Below are positions 43,648 through 51,463 of a stretch of DNA of 64,000 bases, one piece after another (position 1 is the first letter of the stretch; every line of letters begins with the position of its first letter). Source of the DNA: Candidatus Obscuribacterales bacterium. Lineage in GTDB: Bacteria; Cyanobacteriota; Vampirovibrionia; Obscuribacterales; Obscuribacteraceae. The position numbers and the translations under genes are program-made. The stretch spans positions 124,001 through 188,000 of the forward strand of contig JARLHI010000042.1 of NCBI GenBank assembly GCA_031292355.1. Reading direction: 5' to 3'. The notes beneath the pieces were generated by a model that worked only from the letters and a program-made list of their open reading frames with translations, had not been told where the DNA came from and did not search any database.

Positions 43648-43673
43648 CGTTACTACGAATCTGCGTGGTAACG
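43648..43673. repeat. Stem-loop resembling the 36466 terminator
   Basis: CGTTACTAC (43648-43656) pairs with GTGGTAACG (43665-43673) around the 8-base loop GAATCTGC, with one G-T wobble. Stem, loop length and the 3' arm match the hairpin at 36466-36493, but no T run follows. It lies between convergent genes. Confidence 0.4.
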
Positions 43674-43752
43674 CTTCCTGGAAGTGTGAACTGGTCACAG
43701 CGCTTTTATTAAATCCTGAAATGGCCAGATCGAAGTGAATCTAGACTACATG

Positions 43753-44487
43753 TTAGCGGTCTTGCTCTTTCTTCAATTCGCCAATTAGATGCTTTGTCGC
43801 TTTGTCCATTTCGTCTAAAGACTTGGCCAAAACGACCGCTTGTTTAGAGACAGCAAGATTGTCGTAAGGCGGAGCTGCAGTCAAGGTCTGTAAAACAGCG
43901 GCGGTAGCTGAGGCTGCCTCAACTTGCTTGAAACACTCGTTCAAATGCTCATCCAATTTTTCTTTGTCGCCAACTGTATATTGCAAGGTATTCCGCCCGC
44001 TATTGATAGCGTCGAAATCCTCTTTGATCAAAGCGACTGTTGGTGCAATTTGCCGCATATACAATTCCACCCATCTTTGTCTGGCTGGCAAAACCTCTTT
44101 CATATCAAAAGTAGGCTCGATGAAAGTCATCATCACCGGTCCCATCGTGTTGATCGATTGATAACTGGTGATAGGATGTCGCGTCATTTCATCAAATAAG
44201 TGATTGGCGTTAGCCTTTGCGCGTTTGATATCGATTTGAACGTCGCGAACATTCTCAATTTCAACGTGAACAACGCTTGCGCCCCCCTTTAGTTTGATGT
44301 CGTCACCACTAACGGGCGTCACCTGTTTTGGTGCAGTCTCGACTGGACCACCAGCGGGTTTTTCCGGCGCGGTAGTATCCATTGGCATGACCGTGGTTGA
44401 ATCTTGAGCAAGTGCTAAGTCGTAACCACAAGCCAAAGTAAGCATCACCGCTAAAGCGAAAGACGCAAGCGTTATTTTTTTCAACAT
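43753..44487 (-). CDS. Secreted helical protein of unknown function
   Basis: 244 residues. Signal peptide LKKITLASFALAVMLTLACG, with cleavage near ALA-QDS. A short Thr/Pro-rich stretch (TTAPEKPAGGPVETAPKQ) is followed by a predicted mostly helical domain of about 170 residues (VEIENVRDVQIDIKRAKANAN, LPARQRWVELYMRQIAPTVAL, DKEKLDEHLNECFKQVEAA). No catalytic motif or known family is apparent. Its ATG is 4 bases after the cystathionine gamma-synthase/lyase stop, so it is probably the last gene of the CBS-CGL operon; the reason for the association is unknown. Confidence 0.7.
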   Translation of the reverse strand: MLKKITLASFALAVMLTLACGYDLALAQDSTTVMPMDTTAPEKPAGGPVETAPKQVTPVSGDDIKLKGGASVVHVEIENVRDVQIDIKRAKANANHLFDEMTRHPITSYQSINTMGPVMMTFIEPTFDMKEVLPARQRWVELYMRQIAPTVALIKEDFDAINSGRNTLQYTVGDKEKLDEHLNECFKQVEAASATAAVLQTLTAAPPYDNLAVSKQAVVLAKSLDEMDKATKHLIGELKKEQDR

Positions 44488-44491
44488 TGAT

Positions 44492-45670
44492 TTAGACTTT
44501 AGCTCCAGCTGGAACCTGAACTTTGCTCAAAGCATTGTCGAGATCTTTAATCAAATCGTCGCAATCTTCGATGCCAACTGATAGGCGCACTAGATTTTCA
44601 ACGACACCGCGAGCATCACGTTCAGCCTTGGGGATCGCTGCGTGAGTCATCGTCGCTGGATGACCAATCAACGATTCAACACCACCAAGACTTTCTGCAA
44701 GAGAAAATAGTTTTGTGCTGCGCAGTAATTCATTAGCTCTTTCGACACCACCTTTAACGACAATAGAGAGCATGCCACCAAAACCACTCATTTGTTTTTT
44801 AGCTAATTCATGCTGCGGATGATTGGGTAATCCTGGATAGATAACCTTTTCGACAGCTGGATGCTTTTCCAAAAATTTGGCGATGGCCATAGCGTTTTCC
44901 TGGTGCGCGCGCATGCGTACAGCAAGAGTTTTGATACCACGCAAAACCAGATAGCAATCCATTGGACCAGGCACTGCGCCAACTGACTTCTGAATAAAAC
45001 GCAAACGCTCATTCAATTTAGCGTCATCGACGACAACGGCTCCACCAATTACATCGCTGTGACCGCCCAAATATTTGGTTGTGCTGTGCACTACGATATC
45101 GGCTCCAAGGGCAAGCGGTGTCTGCAAATACGGGCTGGCGAAAGTGTTATCGACAACAGTAATAACCTTTTCGGCAGTCGTTGCCGACTTTGCAATTTTG
45201 CACAGAGCTTCGATATCAGCAAGCAATAGCAATGGATTTGTAGGCGTTTCGATCCACAGCATACGTGTGTTCGGCTTGAAGGCAGCCTTAACTGCTGCCA
45301 AATCAGTTGTATCGACATAAGTGAAGTCGAGACCAAAGTTGCGCATTACTTGCTCAAACAAGCGGTACGTGCCACCATAGACGTCGTCACCGCAGATGAC
45401 GTGGTCACCGGCTTTGAGTAAAGTCATGACAGCATGGGTTGCGCCGCATCCTGATGAAAAGCACAAACCATGAGCTCCACCTTCAAGTGAAGCAAGACAT
45501 TCTTCAAGCGCTGAGCGAGTGGGATTGGTCACTCGGGCATAGACGTGTCCTTTGTGCTTGCCAATTTCTTCCTGTACATAAGTAGAGGTTTGGAAAATCG
45601 GCACATTGATAGCGCCTGTAGTTTCATCAGGTTCCTGACCAACGTGAATTGCCTTTGTTGCAAATTTCAT
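44492..45670 (-). CDS. Cystathionine gamma-synthase/gamma-lyase family PLP enzyme
   Basis: 392 residues of the Cys/Met metabolism fold: KFATKAIHVGQEPDETTGAIN, VYARVTNPTR, the PLP-stacking FSSGCGATHAVM, DNTFASPYLQTPLALGADIV and the Schiff-base lysine in VHSTTKYLGGHSDVIGG. The C-terminal substrate region reads SLAESLGGVESLIGHPATMTH. This group includes cystathionine gamma-synthase (MetB) and gamma-lyase (Cth), which sequence alone cannot separate. Coupling to cystathionine beta-synthase by a four-base ATGA overlap (45667-45670) argues for gamma-lyase, the second step of homocysteine-to-cysteine reverse transsulfuration. A secreted protein follows in the same unit. Confidence 0.92.
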   Translation of the reverse strand: MKFATKAIHVGQEPDETTGAINVPIFQTSTYVQEEIGKHKGHVYARVTNPTRSALEECLASLEGGAHGLCFSSGCGATHAVMTLLKAGDHVICGDDVYGGTYRLFEQVMRNFGLDFTYVDTTDLAAVKAAFKPNTRMLWIETPTNPLLLLADIEALCKIAKSATTAEKVITVVDNTFASPYLQTPLALGADIVVHSTTKYLGGHSDVIGGAVVVDDAKLNERLRFIQKSVGAVPGPMDCYLVLRGIKTLAVRMRAHQENAMAIAKFLEKHPAVEKVIYPGLPNHPQHELAKKQMSGFGGMLSIVVKGGVERANELLRSTKLFSLAESLGGVESLIGHPATMTHAAIPKAERDARGVVENLVRLSVGIEDCDDLIKDLDNALSKVQVPAGAKV

Positions 45671-47079
45671 ATTTTTGCTCCCAATTTTTCTTTTTTCAAA
45701 TCTTTGATATCAACTTTTTCGATCTGTGCTTTGAGCATCGACATAATGTCGAATTTCGTTAACACACCACAAGCCCGATCGTTTTCTGTGATCACGACCA
45801 TGGCAGTGCCCAGACGGAAAAAGCGATAAACCTGATCTATTTCAGCATTTACATCCAGTTGAGGGAATGGTCGTCCCATTACCGAACTGATAGCGAGATG
45901 CTCCGCGTCTTTGCGTTCGTAGACCACTTGCATGGCCACAACATCATTTATGTGTCCAACATTCAAGCCATTTTCAGTAACGACAGGAATTTGATCGATA
46001 TCATACTTTTGCATAACATCGATTGCTGTTTGCACCGAATCTGTTGGTCTAACTGTAACCATTGGTTCAATAGTGCCGCGCGATTTTTTGCGTTCAAGCA
46101 AATCACTGGCGTAAAACCCATACTCAGGTGTTGGCAAAAATCCGTTTCCACGCATCCATTCATCTGAATACAATTTACTCAGATAGCCGCGACCACCATC
46201 AGGCAAAAGCACGACGATGACGTCTTGCTCTGTCATTTTCTTGGCGACCTGTATTGCCCCCCAGACGGCTGTACCGCATGAGCCACCAACAAGCAGTCCC
46301 TCTTCACGAGCGAGACGTCGTGCCGTCATAAAGCTGTCTTTATCTGATACACGAACATATTCGTCAATCAAATTGAGGTGGGCGGTTTTGGGAATGAAGT
46401 CATCACCAATGCCCTCAACTTTGTAAGGCTGAGCTAGACCGCCCGAATAAATCGAACCTTCAGGATCAACACCGACGATTTTGATATTCGGATTCTTTTC
46501 TTTGAGATATCGCGCAGTACCAGATATGGTGCCGCCAGTGCCCATTCCTGCGACAAAGCACGTAATTTTGCCAGCTGTTTGTTCCCAGATTTCTGGTCCG
46601 GTCGTCTCGTAGTGAGATTCAGGATTATTCTGGTTTTCGAATTGATTGGGCTGAAAAGCGCCTGGGATTTCCAGGGTTAATTTATTAGCAACCGAATAAT
46701 AACTTTCATGGGAACTAGCATTAACGGTAGGTACAACTACAACCTCTGCGCCATAAGCTTTCAACAAATTGATTTTTTCGGAAGCGACTTTGTCGGGCAC
46801 GACCAAAATACAGCGATAGCCCTTAACAGCAGCTATTTGCGCAAGGCCTGTACCTGTGTTGCCAGATGTCGGTTCGATGATTGTGCCACCTGGTTTAAGC
46901 AAACCAGCTTTTTCGGCTTCCTCGATCATTTTTCCAGCCGGTCGGTCTTTGACAGACCCACCAGGGTTGAAGGCCTCGACCTTACCAAGGATCAAAGGTT
47001 TCAAGCCAGCAGTGACTTTGTTGAGCTTTACAAGCGGGGTGTGGCCCACTGTTTCGAGGATGGTGTTGTAATACTTCAC
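45667..47079 (-). CDS. Cystathionine beta-synthase with CBS domains
   Basis: 470 residues. A fold-type II PLP domain starts YYNTILETVGHTPLVKLN. The Schiff-base lysine is in GGSVKDRPAGKMI and the phosphate loop is SGNTGTGLA, followed by CFVAGMGTGGTISGTARYL and the serine/Hcy region EGLLVGGSCGTAVWGA. The C-terminus from about residue 345 is a Bateman pair of CBS domains (MVTVRPTDSVQTAIDVMQKY; VMGRPFPQLDVNAEIDQVYRFF) that may bind AdoMet or nucleotides. It has no N-terminal heme domain. It condenses serine (or O-acetylserine) and homocysteine to cystathionine. GTG 47079 is chosen because GGAGG lies ten bases upstream; the frame extends to 47199. Confidence 0.94.
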   Translation of the reverse strand: MKYYNTILETVGHTPLVKLNKVTAGLKPLILGKVEAFNPGGSVKDRPAGKMIEEAEKAGLLKPGGTIIEPTSGNTGTGLAQIAAVKGYRCILVVPDKVASEKINLLKAYGAEVVVVPTVNASSHESYYSVANKLTLEIPGAFQPNQFENQNNPESHYETTGPEIWEQTAGKITCFVAGMGTGGTISGTARYLKEKNPNIKIVGVDPEGSIYSGGLAQPYKVEGIGDDFIPKTAHLNLIDEYVRVSDKDSFMTARRLAREEGLLVGGSCGTAVWGAIQVAKKMTEQDVIVVLLPDGGRGYLSKLYSDEWMRGNGFLPTPEYGFYASDLLERKKSRGTIEPMVTVRPTDSVQTAIDVMQKYDIDQIPVVTENGLNVGHINDVVAMQVVYERKDAEHLAISSVMGRPFPQLDVNAEIDQVYRFFRLGTAMVVITENDRACGVLTKFDIMSMLKAQIEKVDIKDLKKEKLGAKI

Positions 47080-47121
47080 CAGAAGAGGTCCTCCATTACA
47101 ATATAGGAGCGTGCAAACCCA

Positions 47122-47127
47122 ATTATA
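47122..47127 (-). promoter_or_regulatory. -10 box, CBS-CGL operon
   Basis: Minus-strand TATAAT at 47127-47122, about 43 bases before GTG 47079. No good -35 is found 16-18 bases upstream, so it may be activator-dependent. It lies in the 125-base gap shared with the divergent mutase gene. Confidence 0.4.
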
Positions 47128-47204
47128 AGGCTTTACGACGTCGAAACCCTTGTGCTTTGCCCTGACAATCCCACCGCCAATGCTAATTCTGGAAAACAAT
47201 TAAA

Positions 47205-48764
47205 ATGAGCCAATCAAAAAATGTAGGCAAACCAGCAGATTTAGACAACTGGAAAGCGCAAGAAAAATTGGGCGAGCCCGGCAAATATCCCTTCACTCGG
47301 GGCATCTACAGCGAGATGTACCGCTCACGAAAGTGGACGATGCGACAGTACGCAGGTTTTGGCAATGCCTCCGAAACTAACAAACGATTTAGATATCTGC
47401 TTGCCAACGGGCAGACCGGTTTATCGACTGCTTTTGATCTGCCCACGCAAATGGGCTACGACTCAGACGACCCAATGTCACTTGGTGAGGTTGGCAAGAC
47501 AGGAGTAGCCATTGATAGTCTCGTTGACATGGAGCGATTATTCGATCAAATCGATCTGAGCAAAGTTTCGACTTCTATGACGATCAATGCCACGAGCGCT
47601 ATTCTGCTTGCCATGTATCGTGCATGCGGCATGAAACAAGGTGCTAAATCTGAACAACTGCAGGGCACAATTCAAAACGATATTCTCAAAGAGTACGAAG
47701 CGAGGAACACGTACATTTTTCCACCGACTCAGTCGATGCGCATCATCACTGACATATTTGAATTTTGTTCGAAGGAAATGCCGCATTGGAATACAATTTC
47801 AATTAGCGGCTACCACATTCGCGAAGCAGGAGCTACTGCCGTTCAGGAGCTCGCTTTCACCTTTGCCAATGCTATAGAGTATGTAGAATCTGCAGTCAGA
47901 CGTGGTCTCGACGTTGATCTATTTGCCCCTCAACTGAGTTTTTTCTTCGTTGCACAAATGAATATTCTCGAAGAAGTAGCAAAATTCAGAGCCGCTCGCA
48001 GACTGTGGGCCAAGCTCATGAAAGAGCGCTTCAACGCAAAAAATCCAAAATCGATGATGCTTCGTTTTCACGTGCAAACGGCTGGGTCGAGCCTGACGTC
48101 ACAACAACCCGAAAACAATATAGTCCGCACCACAATTGAAGCAATGGCGGCCGTTCTTGGTGGTGCTCAATCTCTCCATACCAACTCTAAAGATGAAGCC
48201 CTCTCGCTACCAACTGAAGCATCCGCATTAACTGCTTTGCGCACCCAGCAAATCATTGGTTTCGAATCAGGCATAGGCAATGTGGTGGATCCATTTGGTG
48301 GCTCATATTACATAGAAAGTCTGACCGACCAAATTGAAGCTGACGTAGTTGCATATTTGCAAAAAATCGAAGAGATGGGCGGCGCCATCAAAGCCGTCGA
48401 AAGCGGCTACATTCAGAAAGAAATTCAGGATTCGGCCTATCAGGATCATTTAGAGGTCGAAGCGAACAGACGCCTTGTCGTTGGAGTCAACAGTTTCATC
48501 GACGAAAACGAAGAACAAATGCATGTACACAGAATGGATCCGGCTCTTGAGACAACACAAGTTGCGGCTTTGAAAAAGTTGCGCGAAACCCGCGATAACA
48601 AAGCTGTTCGGGAAGCGCTTGATGCCCTTGGTGTTGCCGAGCGCACGAACGAAAATCTGATGCCCTACATTTGCCGGGCAGTCGAAGTCTATGCCACCGT
48701 CGGTGAGATCACAAATACATTGCGTGAATCATTCGGTAAATTCCGTCCGATCGCCACGCTTTAA
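47205..48764 (+). CDS. Methylmalonyl-CoA mutase catalytic subunit without the B12 domain
   Basis: 519 residues, corresponding to the TIM-barrel substrate half of MutB; the C-terminal cobalamin-binding domain (about 130-150 residues) is missing and must be a separate protein. Substrate residues follow the methylmalonyl-CoA type: Tyr49 in RQYAGF and Arg167 in [10 protein letters not shown] (isobutyryl-CoA mutases have Phe and Gln there), plus His204 in SGYHIREAG. Other landmarks are [20 protein letters not shown] and [21 protein letters not shown]. It interconverts (R)-methylmalonyl-CoA and succinyl-CoA. It is divergent from the CBS gene; a B12 subunit or MeaB chaperone is not in this window. 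Confidence 0.93.
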   Translation: MSQSKNVGKPADLDNWKAQEKLGEPGKYPFTRGIYSEMYRSRKWTMRQYAGFGNASETNKRFRYLLANGQTGLSTAFDLPTQMGYDSDDPMSLGEVGKTGVAIDSLVDMERLFDQIDLSKVSTSMTINATSAILLAMYRACGMKQGAKSEQLQGTIQNDILKEYEARNTYIFPPTQSMRIITDIFEFCSKEMPHWNTISISGYHIREAGATAVQELAFTFANAIEYVESAVRRGLDVDLFAPQLSFFFVAQMNILEEVAKFRAARRLWAKLMKERFNAKNPKSMMLRFHVQTAGSSLTSQQPENNIVRTTIEAMAAVLGGAQSLHTNSKDEALSLPTEASALTALRTQQIIGFESGIGNVVDPFGGSYYIESLTDQIEADVVAYLQKIEEMGGAIKAVESGYIQKEIQDSAYQDHLEVEANRRLVVGVNSFIDENEEQMHVHRMDPALETTQVAALKKLRETRDNKAVREALDALGVAERTNENLMPYICRAVEVYATVGEITNTLRESFGKFRPIATL

Positions 48765-48780
48765 GGGAACCGAGAAAATT

Positions 48781-49674
48781 ATGTCCGAGCCTATCGTCTC
48801 AATCGTTATAGTCAACTGGAAAACGCCTAAACTTTTAGCTCAATGCTTGGATTCCATTCAAAAAGATCCTCAGCATGAACAGTTTGAGATTTTCGTTGTC
48901 GACAATAATTCAGGCGACGATTCTGTAGAGATGCTCAAAGCTCGCTATAAATATGTCCAGGTGATCGCAAATACTGACAACAAGGGTTTTTCCAAAGCTT
49001 GCAATCAAGTGATCCCGATTGCCAGGGGAAAGTATGTTCTCTTGCTCAATCCAGATTCGGTGGTGACAGAAAATGCCATTAGCGAACTTGCCCGTTATCT
49101 CGAGACTCACAAGGATTGCGGAGCCGTGGGAGCTAAGGTTCTTAATCCCGACGGTTCATTGCAACTGGCCTGCAGGCGAGCCTTTCCAGATCCAGCCGCT
49201 TCATTTTTCAGGGTGACCTATCTCAGCCGCCTTTTCCCCAACAGCAAGACATTCGCTCGCTACAATTATTCATTTGCCGATCAAGACCAGGAGTTGGAAG
49301 TAGACGCACTCTCTGGAGCCTGCATGATGGTGCCGAAAGAGGTTGTCGAGAAGATCGGTTTACTCGATGAAGACATCTTCATGTTTGGAGAAGATATAGA
49401 TTGGTGTTGGAGAATCAAACAAGCGGGCTTCAAAGTTGTCTATAATCCTTTAGCAGTGGTCACCCACGCTCACGGTGCTGCCAGTAGGCTTCGTCCTATC
49501 GGCACAACCATAGACCTGCATAATGGCATGCATGTTTTCTACCGGAAACACTTGGCTCAAAAGTACTGGGCCCCGTTCAATCTCCTGGTGTATGCTGCAA
49601 TCTGGTCAAGGGCCGCTGTCTTCATCGTCGTCAACTGGGTTCGCTCGCTGACGCCCAAGGCAGCGATTAAGTAA
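48781..49674 (+). CDS. GT2-family glycosyltransferase (rhamnosyltransferase-like)
   Basis: 297 residues. The GT-A fold starts IVSIVIVNWKTPKLLAQCLDSI, with FVVDNNSGDDS, NKGFSKACNQ, the metal motif LLLNPDSV, and the acceptor region DALSGACMMVP and DEDIFMFGEDIDWCWRIKQAG typical of WbbL/rhamnosyltransferase-like enzymes. A C-terminal hydrophobic segment (PFNLLVYAAIWSRAAVFIVVNWV) may anchor it. ATG 48781 follows the mutase stop by 16 bases; the frame is open further upstream (48691) inside the mutase gene. Its linkage to an epimerase gene suggests another surface-glycan unit, separate from 2.8-10.7 kb. Confidence 0.9.
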   Translation: MSEPIVSIVIVNWKTPKLLAQCLDSIQKDPQHEQFEIFVVDNNSGDDSVEMLKARYKYVQVIANTDNKGFSKACNQVIPIARGKYVLLLNPDSVVTENAISELARYLETHKDCGAVGAKVLNPDGSLQLACRRAFPDPAASFFRVTYLSRLFPNSKTFARYNYSFADQDQELEVDALSGACMMVPKEVVEKIGLLDEDIFMFGEDIDWCWRIKQAGFKVVYNPLAVVTHAHGAASRLRPIGTTIDLHNGMHVFYRKHLAQKYWAPFNLLVYAAIWSRAAVFIVVNWVRSLTPKAAIK

Positions 49675-49727
49675 CTCAATAAATTAAAAGTATCGGGAAA
49701 TCTCAAGTAGGATTGGTCAACCAAAAG

Positions 49728-50741
49728 ATGACAGGAAGCGGAGTTCGAAGAAGAGTCTTAGTCACAGGCGGAAGCGGCATGATCGGCCGAGCCGTGACCG
49801 AAAACCTTGTCGCCAAGCAGAATTTCGACGTTAAAGTGCAAGTGCGCAATCCGGCTGCTGCTCGCGCTTCAATCGGCAACGTCATTGACTTCACCCGCAT
49901 CGCCTTAGAAGAGGGTGACTTTACGCGCATGGGCGACCGTGAAATGCGCTTGATGACCCGTGGTGCTGATGTCATTGTGCATTCGGCAGGACTCGTGCAT
50001 CAACCAGATGCTCCTTACCAGGAATACGAAGTCATTAATGTGCGCGCCACTCAATCACTTGCTGAAGCGGCTGCTTACAACAAAGTAGAAACTTTTATTT
50101 TCCTCAGCTCTACAGCCGTTTACGGTCCTGGACCCTTCGACCACGTCAGTGAGTCTGCTCCGCTAAAAGGAGTGACCCCTTATGCGGTTTCGAAAATGGC
50201 TTCAGAAAGCTGGCTGCAGGGTTTCCGCGGCATCCCACGGATTATCATATTGCGCCCCTCAATGGTCTTCGGTGAAGGTGATAGAGGCAATTTGCTCAGT
50301 TTGATGCGCTCAATCAAAGACCACAAATACAAACATGTAGGTGGCGGGGAAGCGGGCAAGAGTGTGATTTATTCTAAAGACATTGCTCACGCCATCAGCT
50401 TGCTCATCGATCAGGCTCCCCCTGGATTGCACATTTTCAATCTATCTAATCCGCAATCCGTCTCGGTTAAGGACCTCACAGAAGAAATTGCCGAAACTCT
50501 TGGGCTTTCACGCAAGATTGCATCACTACCTACAGGATTGATGAAATTCGGTGCAAAAGCTGCGCAGATGTTCATGCACGAAAAGGCACCCATTACCGAA
50601 GATCAAGTGACGAAGCTGGTAACTACAACCACCGTGTCTGTCGACAAACTCGTCACAGCGACCGGGTTCTCGCCTCGTTACAGCCTCAAAGCTGCTCTGC
50701 AAGCAGAAGTAGCCTGGGCTAAAGCCAATAATTTCCTCTAA
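49728..50741 (+). CDS. NAD-dependent epimerase/dehydratase (extended SDR)
   Basis: About 337 residues. NAD site VLVTGGSGMIGRAV; the DVIVHSAGLVHQP and FIFLSSTAVYGPG strands; catalytic YAVSK, complete with Tyr and Lys (PYAVSKMASESWL). RPSMVFGEGDRGNLLSLMRS and IYSKDIAHAISLLID follow. The C-terminal part is like WbpV/UDP-sugar 4-epimerase or reductases of O-antigen clusters. The substrate is not identifiable. ATG 49728 is used; TTG 49713 is also possible but has an AGGA directly against it. It follows the GT2 gene closely and ends before the convergent LOG gene. Confidence 0.85.
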   Translation: MTGSGVRRRVLVTGGSGMIGRAVTENLVAKQNFDVKVQVRNPAAARASIGNVIDFTRIALEEGDFTRMGDREMRLMTRGADVIVHSAGLVHQPDAPYQEYEVINVRATQSLAEAAAYNKVETFIFLSSTAVYGPGPFDHVSESAPLKGVTPYAVSKMASESWLQGFRGIPRIIILRPSMVFGEGDRGNLLSLMRSIKDHKYKHVGGGEAGKSVIYSKDIAHAISLLIDQAPPGLHIFNLSNPQSVSVKDLTEEIAETLGLSRKIASLPTGLMKFGAKAAQMFMHEKAPITEDQVTKLVTTTTVSVDKLVTATGFSPRYSLKAALQAEVAWAKANNFL

Positions 50742-50836
50742 ACCTTCAATCCAGTCTGACCCTACAGGCAGTGCGAGGAATCAGATTTCAACGGGCGTCG
50801 GCGACGAATTTTTACGACACCACATTCAGTACGCTT

Positions 50837-51421
50837 CTAAGTCTCAGCAACTTTCAACCATTTGGTCGAGGCTGGTACTTGATGCACCGAGAGAATGTCT
50901 ACTAATTTCTCCGGCTCAGCATTTGCCAAAACAAGCTGTCTATCGACAGGATTGATGAATTTTTCGTTCATTGCAGTATCGCAGAAGGAAAGCAATTCAT
51001 TATAGAAACCAAGCGTATTGAGCAGACCAAAAGCTTTTCTGTGAACACCTAATTGAGACCAGGTGATTACTTCGAATAGTTCTTCAAAAGTACCAAATCC
51101 ACCAGGAAGCGCCATAAAGGCATCCGACAAATCGGCCATGTGAGCTTTGCGTTCGTGCATAGAACCGACTACACACAATTGCGTCAATCCAGGATGAGCG
51201 ATTTCTTTTTCAAAAAGAGCTTGTGGTATCACGCCTAATACTTCGCCACCGGCCGCAAGAGCCGCATCAGCGACAGCGCCCATCAATCCGACACGACCAC
51301 CACCATAAACCAGACCAATGCCTTTCTTAGCCATATACGTCCCAACCGCCGTGGCAGCTGCAACATACTCTGGCTTAGCACCAGGACTGGAACCGCAAAA
51401 TACGCACAGTCTTTTTATCAT
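50837..51421 (-). CDS. LOG-family (YvdD/TIGR00730) phosphoribohydrolase
   Basis: 194 residues with a Rossmann-like fold: RLCVFCGSSPGAKPEYV, LVYGGGRVGLMGAVADA and the signature PGGFGTFEELFEVITWSQLG, all hallmarks of the LOG lysine-decarboxylase-like family. Enzymes of this family release the base from nucleoside 5'-monophosphates (cytokinin-riboside monophosphate or purine nucleotides). Length and motifs are typical. It begins 42 bases after the KimA-like gene on the same strand and is probably co-transcribed. Confidence 0.93.
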   Translation of the reverse strand: MIKRLCVFCGSSPGAKPEYVAAATAVGTYMAKKGIGLVYGGGRVGLMGAVADAALAAGGEVLGVIPQALFEKEIAHPGLTQLCVVGSMHERKAHMADLSDAFMALPGGFGTFEELFEVITWSQLGVHRKAFGLLNTLGFYNELLSFCDTAMNEKFINPVDRQLVLANAEPEKLVDILSVHQVPASTKWLKVAET

Positions 51422-51463
51422 TTCTTTCTCGTCTCTAGTTTCCTAATCTCTTGCCAATTCTGC

